Below are positions 1 through 8,581 of a DNA stretch of 64,000 bases, piece by piece (the stretch's first letter is position 1; each line of letters opens with the position of its first letter). The notes below the pieces were generated by a model. The model was given only the letters and a program-made list of their open reading frames with translations. It searched no databases and was not told the origin of the DNA. Made by a program: the position numbers and the translations under genes. Location of the stretch: positions 69,571 through 133,570 of the forward strand of contig NZ_NUGT01000017.1 of NCBI RefSeq assembly GCF_002574545.1. Reading direction: 5' to 3'. This DNA comes from Bacillus sp. AFS055030. Lineage in GTDB: Bacteria; Bacillota; Bacilli; Bacillales; Bacillaceae_G.

Positions 1-1
1 T

Positions 2-97
2 TTACGATATATAAAGAAAACAAAAAAAGGTAAATGTGGTTCGTGCTCAATCGCAAAAACTTGTAGTTCAAATTGTGATACAAATTATTCAAAATAG
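2..97 (+). CDS. FeoB-associated Cys-rich membrane protein (3' end only)
   Basis: Only the last 31 codons are present; the gene begins before the window and stops with TAG at 95-97. The visible tail is basic (RYIKKTKKGK) and then carries the spacing C-G-S-C...C-S-S-N-C, four cysteines within about 14 residues. This is the signature C-terminus of the small one-helix proteins encoded beside feoB in Firmicutes, where they are thought to assist ferrous iron uptake. The membrane helix would lie upstream and cannot be seen. Identification rests on the Cys pattern and the basic stretch alone. Confidence 0.7.
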   Translation, partial: LRYIKKTKKGKCGSCSIAKTCSSNCDTNYSK

Positions 98-128
98 AAA
101 TATAGCGATAAGTCAAAAGATTAAATTT

Positions 129-211
129 AAAGTAATCAATCTAAATACTTGAATATAATAGTTGGATTCATTAAGATGATAAAGTAATCAACTTAAAATA
201 ATTGAATAGTA
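129..211 (+). repeat. imperfect direct repeat upstream of the thiamine operon
   Basis: AAAGTAATCAA followed by an A/T-rich stretch and TTGAATA occurs at 129 and again at 181, a 52-base offset. The first copy ends in TATAAT (154-159), a possible -10 element for the thiamine operon. No protein site is known to me for this sequence. Confidence 0.4.
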
Positions 212-305
212 CTAGGGGTGCCGTAAATGTTCGGCTGAGATTAAGACACTAAGTCTTTGACCCTTTAACCTGATCTGGATAATGCCAGCGTAGGAAAGTG
301 AACGG
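211..305 (+). promoter_or_regulatory. TPP riboswitch (THI element)
   Basis: The conserved blocks are in order: GGGGTGC at 215, GGCTGAGA at 232, ACCCTTTAACCTGATCTGGATAATGCCAGCGTAGG-type core split over 260-294. These are the hallmark segments of the thiamine pyrophosphate aptamer. It lies ahead of thiD-cytX-thiM-thiE and is followed by an intrinsic terminator, so TPP binding should cause early termination. Confidence 0.97.
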
Positions 306-344
306 TAGAATACATTTTTTGTATTCATAACATTGATTTGTTCG

Positions 345-377
345 AGCACAAGTCCTTATGGGATTTGTGCTTTTTTG
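345..377 (+). terminator. riboswitch expression-platform terminator
   Basis: A 10-bp stem, GCACAAGTCC (346-355) with GGATTTGTGC (361-370), loop TTATG, then six T. It sits between the TPP aptamer and thiD and explains why an in-frame start at 338 cannot be the real start of thiD. Confidence 0.9.
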
Positions 378-448
378 TATTTAAAATCAAGTTTCATCTT
401 CTATCTGTAAGATCAAAGAGTTCTATTCATGAAATAGGGGGAAGAAAA

Positions 449-1255
449 TTGAAGAAAGTATTAACGATAGCAGGCTCTGATTCAAGTGGTGGTGCAGGTA
501 TTCAAGCGGATTTAAAGACTTTTTCGGCTCATCGAGTATTTGGAATGAGTGTTATTACGGCAGTAACAGCTCAAAATACGCAAGGAGTGTTTGCAGTACA
601 AGACATGACACCAGAGATTATTGCTAGTCAGTTAGATGCAATTTTTACTGATATTGAAGTAGATGCCGTAAAAATTGGAATGGTATCACAAATAGAGACG
701 ATTAAAGTGATTACTGAGAAACTAAGACAATATAAACCAAAGCAAATCGTAGTTGATCCAGTCATGGTTTCAAAAAGTGGATTTGACTTATTAAGTTTGG
801 ATGCAAAGGAAGCTTTAATTCAAGAATTGATTCCACTAGCAACGGTTATTACGCCAAATCTACCTGAAGCAGAAGTTATTACTGGAAGAAAAGTTACAAC
901 GATTGAAGAGATGAAAGAAGCCGCTATTCAAATTCACGCATTAGGTGCTAAGAACGTCCTTGTAAAGGGTGGTCATCTAGAAGGTGAAGCTACGGATATT
1001 TGTTTTAATGGTGAGGAATTTACAAGTTTTAATAGCGTTAGAATTAATACAACTAATACCCATGGTACAGGTTGTACTTTATCTTCAGCGATTACATCTA
1101 ATCTAGCAAATGAACTTGAATTAAATGAGGCCATTAGAGCGGCAAAAAACTATATTACATTAGCAATTAAAAATTCCTTTTCAATCGGAAAAGGGGTAGG
1201 TCCTGTACATCATTTCTACTCACTGTATGAAAAGGCAGGCGTTCAACATGTCTAA
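449..1255 (+). CDS. thiD: Hydroxymethylpyrimidine/phosphomethylpyrimidine kinase
   Basis: 268 residues, cytosolic. It phosphorylates HMP and HMP-P to HMP-PP, the pyrimidine half of thiamine. The N-terminal T-I-A-G-S-D-S-S-G-G-A-G-I-Q-A-D motif and the C-terminal T-H-G-T-G-C-T anion-hole motif of the ribokinase-fold ThiD family are both present. I start at TTG 449, preceded by AGGGGGA (435-441). The reading frame stays open back to 338, but that extension is translated terminator sequence and has no family counterpart. First gene of the TPP-controlled operon; it overlaps cytX by 8 bases. Confidence 0.95.
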   Translation: MKKVLTIAGSDSSGGAGIQADLKTFSAHRVFGMSVITAVTAQNTQGVFAVQDMTPEIIASQLDAIFTDIEVDAVKIGMVSQIETIKVITEKLRQYKPKQIVVDPVMVSKSGFDLLSLDAKEALIQELIPLATVITPNLPEAEVITGRKVTTIEEMKEAAIQIHALGAKNVLVKGGHLEGEATDICFNGEEFTSFNSVRINTTNTHGTGCTLSSAITSNLANELELNEAIRAAKNYITLAIKNSFSIGKGVGPVHHFYSLYEKAGVQHV

Positions 1256-2486
1256 TCAAAATGCAAAAATGACGAAGTGGAACTATACAACACTTTGGTT
1301 TGGTGCGGCTGTTTCTGTAGCAGAAATTATGACTGGTGCGCTAGTAGCACCGCTAGGTTTTAAGAAAGGTTTAACGGCCATTTTAGTAGGTCATTTACTA
1401 GGTACATTATTGCTTATTTTAGGTGGAGTTATTGGGTCTCAGCAAAGATTGTCGGCCATGGAATCTACAAAAATTTCATTCGGTAGCTATGGTAGCTATT
1501 TGTTTTCGATTTTAAATGTTCTGCAATTACTAGGCTGGACAGCAATTATGATTTTAACAGGAGCTCGGTCAATCAATTTAGTTACAATAAAAGATTATCA
1601 ATTTGACCACCTATGGGTTTGGTGTTTAGTAATTGGAGTATTAATAGCAATTTGGTTGTACTTTGGACAAAATGCTTCAAAAAAACTAAATAGTTTAGCT
1701 GTTTGCTTATTATTTGTTTTAACAATTGTGCTTTGTTTTGTCATTTTTAAAAGTGATAAAATCTTAACTCAACCAAGTACTTCAGGATTATCTTTTGGCG
1801 AAGCAGTTGAATTATCGGTGATTATGCCATTATCTTGGATTCCATTAATCAGTGATTATACACGATTTGCGAAGACAACAAAAGATGGAGCAATTGGTAG
1901 TTTTATAGGTTATATGTTTGGTAGCTCTTGGATGTATATTATTGGACTAGGCGTAGCATTAGCTTTTAATGAAGTAGACCCAGTTGCTGTTTTAATGAGT
2001 GCAAATCTAGGATTATTTGCAGTTGGTATCGTCGTCTTAGCGACTGTTACAACAACGTTCATGGATGCTTATTCTGCAGGAATATCAGTTACAACCATTT
2101 TTTCAAAACTAAATGGAAAACAGATAGCCCTTATCGTTACTGTCATTGGAACTTTACTAGCCATTATTTTCCCTATAGAGAAGTATGAAGGATTTTTATA
2201 TACAATTGGTTCATTTTTTGCACCACTATATGCAATTTTATTGACGGACTACTTTATTCTAAAAAGAACAAATATAAATAAATCGTTGAAAATTGATTGG
2301 ATCGCGATTATCACATGGGTTTTAGGCGTTTTTATTTATCGTAAGTTTGTACAATTAGACTTCTTTCTTGGAGCTACTGTTCCAAGTATGATTTTAATTT
2401 GTGTCATCTATATAGTTGTTCAGTTTGTTATAAATAAGCTTGTTCCAAAACAAATCGGGGGAGAAAAAAATGTTAACTATAAATGA
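1248..2486 (+). CDS. cytX: CytX-type hydroxymethylpyrimidine transporter
   Basis: 412 residues with about 12 hydrophobic segments, a member of the NCS1 nucleobase/cytosine permease family. Position inside a TPP-riboswitch operon between thiD and thiM identifies the CytX subgroup, inferred to import the pyrimidine precursor HMP. N-terminal region carries the family stretch around W-F-G-A-A-V-S-V-A-E-I-x-T-G (about residues 19-32). ATG 1248 overlaps the end of thiD (ATGTCTAA); an upstream in-frame ATG at 1227 lies inside thiD and adds residues without family support. Translational coupling with thiD is likely. Confidence 0.88.
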   Translation: MSNQNAKMTKWNYTTLWFGAAVSVAEIMTGALVAPLGFKKGLTAILVGHLLGTLLLILGGVIGSQQRLSAMESTKISFGSYGSYLFSILNVLQLLGWTAIMILTGARSINLVTIKDYQFDHLWVWCLVIGVLIAIWLYFGQNASKKLNSLAVCLLFVLTIVLCFVIFKSDKILTQPSTSGLSFGEAVELSVIMPLSWIPLISDYTRFAKTTKDGAIGSFIGYMFGSSWMYIIGLGVALAFNEVDPVAVLMSANLGLFAVGIVVLATVTTTFMDAYSAGISVTTIFSKLNGKQIALIVTVIGTLLAIIFPIEKYEGFLYTIGSFFAPLYAILLTDYFILKRTNINKSLKIDWIAIITWVLGVFIYRKFVQLDFFLGATVPSMILICVIYIVVQFVINKLVPKQIGGEKNVNYK

Positions 2487-3282
2487 AATGAGTCAAATTC
2501 TTGAAAGCGTGAAAGAGAAAAAGCCACTAGTTCATCACATTACAAATTATGTAACAGTTAATGACTGTGCAAATATGGTGTTAGCTCTAGGCGGATCACC
2601 AGTTATGGCAGATGATTTAGCCGAAGTAGAAGAAATGGTATCATTTGCTTCAGCTCTTGTTATTAATATTGGAACATTAAATGAAAGAACAATTCAATCA
2701 ATGATTAAAGCTGGTAAAAAAGCTAATCAATTAGGTGTACCAGTTATATTAGATCCTGTTGGTGTAGGAGCAACAACTTTACGTACAGAAACGACTGCCA
2801 AACTATTGAAAGAAGTACGTTTTGCAGTAGTTCGTGGAAACATGTCAGAAATTAAAATGATTGCTGGCTTAAATGTTCAAATTAAAGGTGTTGATTCTGT
2901 AGCTGACGAAGAAGACGGTGTTGAAATTGCGAAATCTCTTTCAGCAAAATTAGGCTCAGTAGTAGCAATTACAGGAGCGGTAGATATAATTGCAGAACAA
3001 GATCGAGTGTGTACCGTTTCAAATGGAGATAAAATGCTAGCTGATGTTACTGGAACAGGATGCATGAGTACATCATTAATCGGTACTTATGCTGGTGCAA
3101 CGAATGATTATTTCCTAGCAGCTGTTTCCGGTATAACTACGATGGGTCTATGCGGAGAACTAGCTAAAGCTCGACTAAATGAAGGACAAGGAATTGGCAC
3201 GTTTAAAGTAAACTTATTTGATGAGGTATCGAAAGTTTCTGTACATACACTTCTAACAGGGGGAAAAATCGAATGGCTATAA
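2470..3282 (+). CDS. thiM: Hydroxyethylthiazole kinase
   Basis: 270 residues, the usual ThiM length. It phosphorylates salvaged hydroxyethylthiazole for joining to the pyrimidine. Family motifs: P-L-V-H-H-I-T-N-Y-V-T near the N-terminus, D-P-V-G-V-G-A in the middle, and T-G-T-G-C-M at the active site. Start ATG 2470 is set by GGGGGAG (2457-2463); an earlier in-frame ATG at 2440 lies within cytX. It overlaps cytX by 17 bases and thiE by 10, so the four salvage genes are translationally linked under the TPP riboswitch. Confidence 0.95.
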   Translation: MLTINEMSQILESVKEKKPLVHHITNYVTVNDCANMVLALGGSPVMADDLAEVEEMVSFASALVINIGTLNERTIQSMIKAGKKANQLGVPVILDPVGVGATTLRTETTAKLLKEVRFAVVRGNMSEIKMIAGLNVQIKGVDSVADEEDGVEIAKSLSAKLGSVVAITGAVDIIAEQDRVCTVSNGDKMLADVTGTGCMSTSLIGTYAGATNDYFLAAVSGITTMGLCGELAKARLNEGQGIGTFKVNLFDEVSKVSVHTLLTGGKIEWL

Positions 3283-3908
3283 TTAAAAAGAAGATAGATT
3301 ATAAGCTTTATTTAGTAACAGATAAAGATGTTTTGGGATCAAGGGATTTAGTTCAATCCGTTGAGGATGCAATAAAAGGTGGAACAACAATCGTACAAAT
3401 AAGAGAAAAGAATTGTAGTAGTCTAGACTTTTACAAAATTGCTATGCAAGTAAAAGAGGTAACTTCAAAATATAATGTTCCATTAATTATTAATGATCGT
3501 CTAGATATCGCTTTAGCAATTAAAGCGGATGGCTTACATATCGGACAAGATGACTTACCTTTAACTGTAGCTAGAAAGATTGTTGGAGAAGATATGATCA
3601 TTGGCGTTTCTGCAAGAACAATAGAAGAAGCAATGCTTGCCCAGGAACAAGGTGCAGATTATGTAGGTATTGGATCGGTATACCCAACAACTACAAAGCT
3701 AGATGCAAAGTATTTAACGCTAGATGAATTACGAAACATACGTGAAGAGGTAAAGATTCCTATCGTAGGGATTGGTGGTATTAATGAAGAAAATGTTTCA
3801 GAGTTAATGGAAACAAAAATCGATGGTGTAGCGGTTGTTTCTGCGATCTTAGGGAAAGAAGATATTAAATCGGCTGCTGAACAGTTGAGTATGTTAGTTA
3901 ATAAGTAA
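3273..3908 (+). CDS. thiE: Thiamine phosphate synthase
   Basis: 211 residues, a TIM-barrel enzyme that joins HMP-PP and thiazole phosphate to thiamine monophosphate. Recognisable motifs: Y-L-V-T-D near the N-terminus, Q-I-R-E-K-N, I-I-N-D-R-L-D-I-A, D-G-L-H-I-G-Q-D-D, Y-V-G-I-G-S-V-Y-P-T-x-T-K and the C-terminal G-I-G-G-I phosphate loop. SD GGGGGA precedes ATG 3273 inside the end of thiM. Last gene of the operon, followed by a terminator. De novo genes such as thiC or thiG are not in this operon, so it is a salvage/joining module. Confidence 0.96.
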   Translation: MAIIKKKIDYKLYLVTDKDVLGSRDLVQSVEDAIKGGTTIVQIREKNCSSLDFYKIAMQVKEVTSKYNVPLIINDRLDIALAIKADGLHIGQDDLPLTVARKIVGEDMIIGVSARTIEEAMLAQEQGADYVGIGSVYPTTTKLDAKYLTLDELRNIREEVKIPIVGIGGINEENVSELMETKIDGVAVVSAILGKEDIKSAAEQLSMLVNK

Positions 3909-3924
3909 ATAAAATTATGTGTAG

Positions 3925-3967
3925 GGTGCCTATTACATCGTTATTTGATGGATAGGTGCCTTTTTTT
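3925..3967 (+). terminator. terminator of the thi operon
   Basis: A 9-bp stem with two G-T pairs, GGTGCCTAT (3925-3933) with ATAGGTGCC (3952-3960), followed by seven T. Confidence 0.85.
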
Positions 3968-4081
3968 GTCTATCTAAAAGTTAAATAAATTGTAAGAAAT
4001 CATACGTAAACTCCCTCAAATTAATTTAAAGTTTACCGGAATGTCAGCCTATTTTCGAAAAAGATGTATTTTTTATTAGCA

Positions 4082-4135
4082 TACTGACGGTCGGTACATA
4101 ATATAATCTTACAGAGAAACAAACCGACAGTCGGT
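4082..4135 (+). promoter_or_regulatory. paired TetR-type operators around a -10 element
   Basis: Two copies of the palindrome format TACYGAC-N-GTCRGTA: TACTGACGGTCGGTA (4082-4096) and ACCGACAGTCGGT (4123-4135, perfect). TATAAT at 4102-4107 lies between them. They precede the operon that ends in a TetR gene (5473), the expected layout for autorepression. The rest of the 374-base gap (3968-4282) shows nothing else I can name. Confidence 0.75.
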
Positions 4136-4282
4136 ATTAACCTGATGTAGCACGTTTGTTTATGAAAAGGATCTGAAGTCTACCTATTAACTGAGCTTAA
4201 TTAAGCAAATATAAGAACTTCATTCGTAGTATAAAGGCAGAACTAACTCTCTATATAAAAAATTAGTCAAAGGGATGATCAT

Positions 4283-4897
4283 ATGTCTAAAAAAATGTAT
4301 GTTATTTTTACATTAGTAATTAACGGTATTTTACCTTGGGTTATTTATGTTGTGTTATCAGATTACATGAGCAGTATTTTAGCACTTTCAATTGCAACTC
4401 TAATTCCATTAGTTGATAATGTAGTTCATTTGTGGAAGCATAAAAGGCTTGATGCCTTTGGAGGTTTAATGCTTTTTACATTAATTCTAACCCTTTTGTT
4501 AGTCCTCCTCGGTGGCAGTGAAAAAATTTTGCTTGTAAGAGAATCATTAATTACAGCCTCTGTTGGGATAATCTTTTTAATATCGTTATTATTCAAACGC
4601 CCTATAATATTTTACTTAGGAATGCGGTTTATCCAAAATAATCGTTTTGCTGAAAACTGGAATATTAAATACTTTCGCTTTGTTATGCGATTAATGACAC
4701 TTGTCTGGGGAATTATGTTGTTATCAGAAGCAGTTGTACGAATCATTATGGTTTATGATTTATCAACGGAAAGATATTTACTTTTCTCAAATTATGTTCT
4801 TTATGGATTTATAGGTGCTGCAACTTTATGGACTGTTATTTATAGAAGAAAGTCAGCAAAAAAGCTTCAAGAAATTAAATTACAGCTAACAAAGTAA
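4283..4897 (+). CDS. VC0807-like multi-pass membrane protein
   Basis: 204 residues with about six hydrophobic segments separated by short charged loops (for example WKHKRLDAFGG at 51-61 and YRRKSAKK near the end). It resembles the family usually named VC0807, distantly related to septation protein A; its biochemical role is unknown. First gene downstream of two TetR operators and followed at close range by an acetyltransferase and a TetR gene, so it is probably the main target of that repressor. Such TetR/membrane pairs often respond to membrane-active or hydrophobic compounds, but no ligand can be read from sequence. Confidence 0.6.
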   Translation: MSKKMYVIFTLVINGILPWVIYVVLSDYMSSILALSIATLIPLVDNVVHLWKHKRLDAFGGLMLFTLILTLLLVLLGGSEKILLVRESLITASVGIIFLISLLFKRPIIFYLGMRFIQNNRFAENWNIKYFRFVMRLMTLVWGIMLLSEAVVRIIMVYDLSTERYLLFSNYVLYGFIGAATLWTVIYRRKSAKKLQEIKLQLTK

Positions 4898-4917
4898 TTT
4901 AGATAAGGAGAGTAGAG

Positions 4918-5427
4918 ATGGATATTATTCCGATTCAAAAGAAAGATAAAAAAAGCATTTTGAATCTTTATAGAACCGTGACGAAGCACTTGCGCAGCAA
5001 CCATAATGACCAATGGGATTTATTTTACCCGAATGCATTGGTTATTCGAAGTGATATAACTAACCAAAATATATATGGAATAATTGACAATCATGTCGTA
5101 ATTGGGGCTGTTGTACTAGATGAATCACAGAGTAAAAAGTATAAACAAATAAATTGGGATGACAAAAATGGGACCCCAGTTTGTATACACCGACTTGCAG
5201 TACGACCTGAATACCAAGGAAGAGGAATCGGAAAATTACTATTAGAGTATGTAGAACAATTAGCAATACAAAGGGGCTATACGAGTATTAGATTAGATGT
5301 ATATTCTTCAAATAACGAAGCAGTGGGACTATATAAAAAGTATGGCTATGTTAATAAAGGGACTATAGAGTATCCATTGCGAAAAAATCCCTACTATTGT
5401 ATGGAAAAACAACTAAATAATCATTAA
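4918..5427 (+). CDS. GNAT family N-acetyltransferase
   Basis: 169 residues. Motif A of the GNAT fold is clear: L-A-V-R-P-E-Y-Q-G-R-G-I-G-K-L-L-L-E-Y (about 98-116), the pyrophosphate-binding loop for acetyl-CoA, followed by the motif B stretch L-D-V-Y-S-S-N-N-E-A-V-G-L-Y-K-K-Y-G-Y. The substrate is not predictable. ATG 4918 follows AAGGAGAG by a normal distance. It lies 20 bases after the membrane protein gene and 45 before tetR, so the three are probably one operon. Confidence 0.85.
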   Translation: MDIIPIQKKDKKSILNLYRTVTKHLRSNHNDQWDLFYPNALVIRSDITNQNIYGIIDNHVVIGAVVLDESQSKKYKQINWDDKNGTPVCIHRLAVRPEYQGRGIGKLLLEYVEQLAIQRGYTSIRLDVYSSNNEAVGLYKKYGYVNKGTIEYPLRKNPYYCMEKQLNNH

Positions 5428-5472
5428 TTTAATAGATTAGAATTATTAAATATTTTGCCATAGGAGGTAAAC

Positions 5473-6063
5473 ATGAAAGAGAATTCGCAGCTAAATTCGA
5501 GCTTCCAACTGATATTATCAGTTACTGAACAACTCATCGAAGAAAAAGGCTGTAGAAAAACAACGATGCAAGATATTATTGATCGAACAGGACTTTCTAA
5601 AGGGGCTATTTATCACTATGTTACTGGAAAAGATGAACTGTTTGGATTGATATTAAAAGCACGTATCGGGCAAGTCGATGCAAAATTTTTTGAAGTTGTT
5701 TCGATGAAAGAAACAATAGGAATTAATGACCCACTCAAAGTAATTGCAAGTGGAGTAGCTAAACATTCTACAGAACAGGATGTAACAACTAAAATATTTA
5801 TTTATCTACTAGGTCGAATGGATAATCAGAAGGTTGAAGAAATCCTAAAGGATGTATATTTGCATAGTCTAGCAACATCAATAAAGTGGATCGAAGTAGG
5901 GCAAGAAGAAGGTGCGATTCCTTTAGTAGTTGATGCAGAAAAAATGGCAAATTTATTTCTAACGTTTATGTATGGTTTAAGGGTTCAAAATACAATGAAC
6001 AAAGACAATTCTAACATAAATATGAGCGATATATTCGAGATTATGTTCAGAACTTTACAATAA
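5473..6063 (+). CDS. TetR/AcrR family transcriptional repressor
   Basis: 196 residues. The N-terminal helix-turn-helix is typical: E-E-K-G-C-R-K-T-T-M-Q-D-I-I-D-R-T-G-L-S and then K-G-A-I-Y-H-Y (residues about 23-49). The C-terminal ligand domain is not assignable to a known ligand class. SD AGGAGG lies 7 bases before ATG 5473. It is the last gene after the two palindromes at 4082-4135, which are good candidates for its operators, so autoregulation together with the membrane protein and acetyltransferase genes is likely. Confidence 0.9.
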   Translation: MKENSQLNSSFQLILSVTEQLIEEKGCRKTTMQDIIDRTGLSKGAIYHYVTGKDELFGLILKARIGQVDAKFFEVVSMKETIGINDPLKVIASGVAKHSTEQDVTTKIFIYLLGRMDNQKVEEILKDVYLHSLATSIKWIEVGQEEGAIPLVVDAEKMANLFLTFMYGLRVQNTMNKDNSNINMSDIFEIMFRTLQ

Positions 6064-6173
6064 CAAAGTAACTAATAAGCCTGTCTTATTGAAACTCATA
6101 ATAAATTGTTATTTTCCGAGACTTCATTCTTACAGATAAAATAAAGATAATGATCGTAAGTGAGGTGGAGATT

Positions 6174-7154
6174 GTGAAGGCAGTTGTTGTGACTGAGTTT
6201 GGGAAACCAGAAGTATTAAAGATTGTTGATATGGAAGTGCCAATAATTAATTCTAAACAAGTATTAATTAAAGTAGAAAAAGCCAGTGTAAATTTTGCAG
6301 ATGTAAAAGCTAGATACGGAAAAAAAGGTAAAGGAAAAATTCCTTTTATCCCTGGTCTAGACGCAGCCGGGACTATTGAAGCGATAGGAGATGGTGTTAA
6401 GCAGTTTAAAGTTGGTCAAAGAGTTGTAGCATTTCCGGTAGGTGGTTCATATGCAGAGTACGTTGTAGCAAATGAGAATTTAACATTCAAAATACCTGAA
6501 TCAGTTGGATTTGATGTGGCAGCAGCTTGTCCAACGGTATCATTTCTTTCATATAAACTCTTAGCTGACTTAGCTAGAATTGAAAAAGGAGAAACAGTAT
6601 TAATTCATTCTGCTGCTGGTGGTGTAGGTACAACTGCTATTCAAATGGCAAGGATTTTAGGTGCTAGTAAGATTATTGGAACAGTAGGAAGTGAGCAGAA
6701 GATAGCGTATGCATTAAACGCTGGTGCAGATCATGTGATTTGCTATGAAAAAGAAAACTTTTCAGAAATAGTAAATGAGTTAACTGACGGTATTGGCGCT
6801 AATATTATTTTAGATTCAGTAGCAGGTAGAATTTCAGAACAAAGCATTAATTGTTTAGCAAAATACGGGCGACTAGTTCATTTTGGAAATTCAAGTGGTG
6901 AAGTTGGTCATTTTAAAACAGGCGAGTTACACTCAAGTTGTCGATCTGTCCTTGGTTTTAGTTTAGGTACAACAAGAAAAGAAAGACCAGAGTCATTGAA
7001 GGAAACAGCGAAACAAGTTTTTCAATATATAAATGAAGGGCTTTTAAATATTAAGATAGGGCATTATTTTTCATTAGAAGATGTAGTTAGTGCCCATAGA
7101 TTAATCGAAAGCAGGCAAAGTACTGGGAAAATAGTATTAGATATCAAGAATTAA
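6174..7154 (+). CDS. Quinone oxidoreductase-like MDR family protein
   Basis: 326 residues from GTG 6174, chosen because AGGTGG (6163-6168) precedes it and the protein then begins at the family K-A-V-V-V-T-E-F-G; an in-frame ATG at 6150 would add eight unsupported residues. N-terminal GroES-like domain, then a Rossmann domain with H-S-A-A-G-G-V-G-T-T-A-I-Q-M-A-R, the NADPH-binding loop of zeta-crystallin/quinone reductases. Zinc ligands of true alcohol dehydrogenases are absent. It probably reduces quinones or enones. It is 110 bases after tetR and may be separately transcribed. Confidence 0.85.
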   Translation: MKAVVVTEFGKPEVLKIVDMEVPIINSKQVLIKVEKASVNFADVKARYGKKGKGKIPFIPGLDAAGTIEAIGDGVKQFKVGQRVVAFPVGGSYAEYVVANENLTFKIPESVGFDVAAACPTVSFLSYKLLADLARIEKGETVLIHSAAGGVGTTAIQMARILGASKIIGTVGSEQKIAYALNAGADHVICYEKENFSEIVNELTDGIGANIILDSVAGRISEQSINCLAKYGRLVHFGNSSGEVGHFKTGELHSSCRSVLGFSLGTTRKERPESLKETAKQVFQYINEGLLNIKIGHYFSLEDVVSAHRLIESRQSTGKIVLDIKN

Positions 7155-7162
7155 TTAAGTTG

Positions 7163-7196
7163 GACGTATCCCTGTAATTAGGGGTATGTCTTTTTT
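7163..7196 (+). terminator. terminator after the MDR oxidoreductase
   Basis: An 11-bp stem with two G-T pairs, GACGTATCCCT (7163-7173) with AGGGGTATGTC (7180-7190), and then six T. Confidence 0.85.
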
Positions 7197-7342
7197 ATTT
7201 TTTGAATAGGGGGACTACTTTTCCGAACCTTTCCTCTCTTGTCTCAATTTGTCGAACATAGATTAAAGGAAAATGGTAGAAAATATCGAATATTATCAAT
7301 TGTAAGATTAAAATATTTATTTCTTATACACGAAGTATGGGA

Positions 7343-7394
7343 CTCCACTGCTATTTGATGCAGTTGGAGGCATTCTTACGTTTTTTTAAACGTA
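7343..7394 (+). promoter_or_regulatory. two hairpins in the leader of the leucine-breakdown operon
   Basis: CTCCACTGC pairs with GCAGTTGGAG (one bulged base) at about 7343-7369, and TACGTTT (7377-7383) pairs perfectly with AAACGTA (7388-7394) around a four-T loop. The second ends some 15 bases before the SD of the acyl-CoA dehydrogenase gene. It could be an mRNA structure or an operator; I do not recognise a known site. Confidence 0.4.
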
Positions 7395-7424
7395 CCTAAA
7401 TATTAAAAGGAGAGTGACTAACAC

Positions 7425-8570
7425 ATGGATTTTTTATTATCTAAAGAACAGCAAATGATTCAAGAAATGGTACGAGATTTCGCGGCGAAGGAAATTGAGC
7501 CTTTTGCAGAGGAACTTGATCGTGATAGCAAATTCCCAATTGAAACGTTCAAAAAAATGGGTGAGTTAGGTTTATTAGGAATTCCGTTCCCTGAAGAATA
7601 CGGCGGTAGCGGTGGCGATACAATTAGTTATGCTTTAGCTGTAGAGGAAATCGGGCGTGCATGTGGAGGAACAGGTTTAAGCTTTGCTGCAACTTGTTCA
7701 TTAGGCGCTTCTCCAATTTATTATTTTGGTACAGAAGAACAAAAGCAAAAATACTTAGTTCCTATGGCGCAAGGAAAAACGCTTGGAGCTTTCGGTTTAA
7801 CTGAGCCAAATGCGGGTTCTGATGCTGGTGGAACACAAACAAAAGCAGTTTTAGATGGTGATGAGTATGTGATTACTGGTGAAAAATGCTGGATTACAAA
7901 TGCTCAATATTCTAACACAATTATTGTAACTGCTTATACTTCTATTGATGAAAAAGGAAAGAAAAATATTTGTGCGTTTATCGTACCAACAGACTCAAAA
8001 GGATTAACAATCACAGATCCTTATGACAAGATGGGTGTTCGTGCATCTAATACGACTCAAATTGTATTAGATGGCGTACGTGTTCCAAAAGAAAATATTC
8101 TTGGCAATCCTGATAAAGGTTTTGGCCAATTCTTATATACATTAGATGGTGGTAGAATTTCAATTGCAGCACTTGCTGTAGGGATTGCACAAAAGGCTTT
8201 TGACAAAGCGTTAGCATATGCAAAAGAACGTAAACAATTTAAACAACCTTTATCTAGTTTCCAAGCTATTCAATTTAAATTAGCTGATATGGCTATGGGA
8301 ATTGAGTTAGCAAGAAATATGGTGCACAAAGCTGCGTGGTTAAAAGACAATGGAAAACCGTTTACGAAAGAAGCGGCATTCGCTAAGTTATACGCATCTG
8401 AAATCGCTTCCAAAATTGCGAATGAATCATTACAAATTCATGGTGGATATGGTTACATGAAAGAGTATGGCATTGAGCGTTTAGTGCGTGATGCTAAGTT
8501 ACTTGAAATTGGTGAAGGTACATCAGAAATTCAACGAATAGTAATTGCACGTCAATTAGGATGCCGATAA
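7425..8570 (+). CDS. yngJ: Acyl-CoA dehydrogenase (isovaleryl-CoA dehydrogenase role)
   Basis: 381 residues, normal for the FAD-dependent family. F-G-L-T-E-P-N-A-G-S-D-A-G-G and the flavin stretch around W-I-T-N-A are clear, and Glu347 in Y-M-K-E-Y-G-I-E-R is at the usual catalytic-base position of most family members; isovaleryl enzymes can use a different Glu, so this is not decisive. Operon context (BC, BCCP, HMG-CoA lyase, hydratase and carboxyltransferase following) matches yngJ of B. subtilis and implies oxidation of isovaleryl-CoA to 3-methylcrotonyl-CoA. ATG 7425 has AAAGGAGAG upstream. It ends 11 bases before the next start. Confidence 0.88.
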   Translation: MDFLLSKEQQMIQEMVRDFAAKEIEPFAEELDRDSKFPIETFKKMGELGLLGIPFPEEYGGSGGDTISYALAVEEIGRACGGTGLSFAATCSLGASPIYYFGTEEQKQKYLVPMAQGKTLGAFGLTEPNAGSDAGGTQTKAVLDGDEYVITGEKCWITNAQYSNTIIVTAYTSIDEKGKKNICAFIVPTDSKGLTITDPYDKMGVRASNTTQIVLDGVRVPKENILGNPDKGFGQFLYTLDGGRISIAALAVGIAQKAFDKALAYAKERKQFKQPLSSFQAIQFKLADMAMGIELARNMVHKAAWLKDNGKPFTKEAAFAKLYASEIASKIANESLQIHGGYGYMKEYGIERLVRDAKLLEIGEGTSEIQRIVIARQLGCR

Positions 8571-8581
8571 GGAGAGAGAAT

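Noticed and set aside
338-448. N-terminal extension of thiD from ATG 338
   Set aside because: The added codons are the riboswitch terminator hairpin; SD and family alignment place the start at TTG 449.
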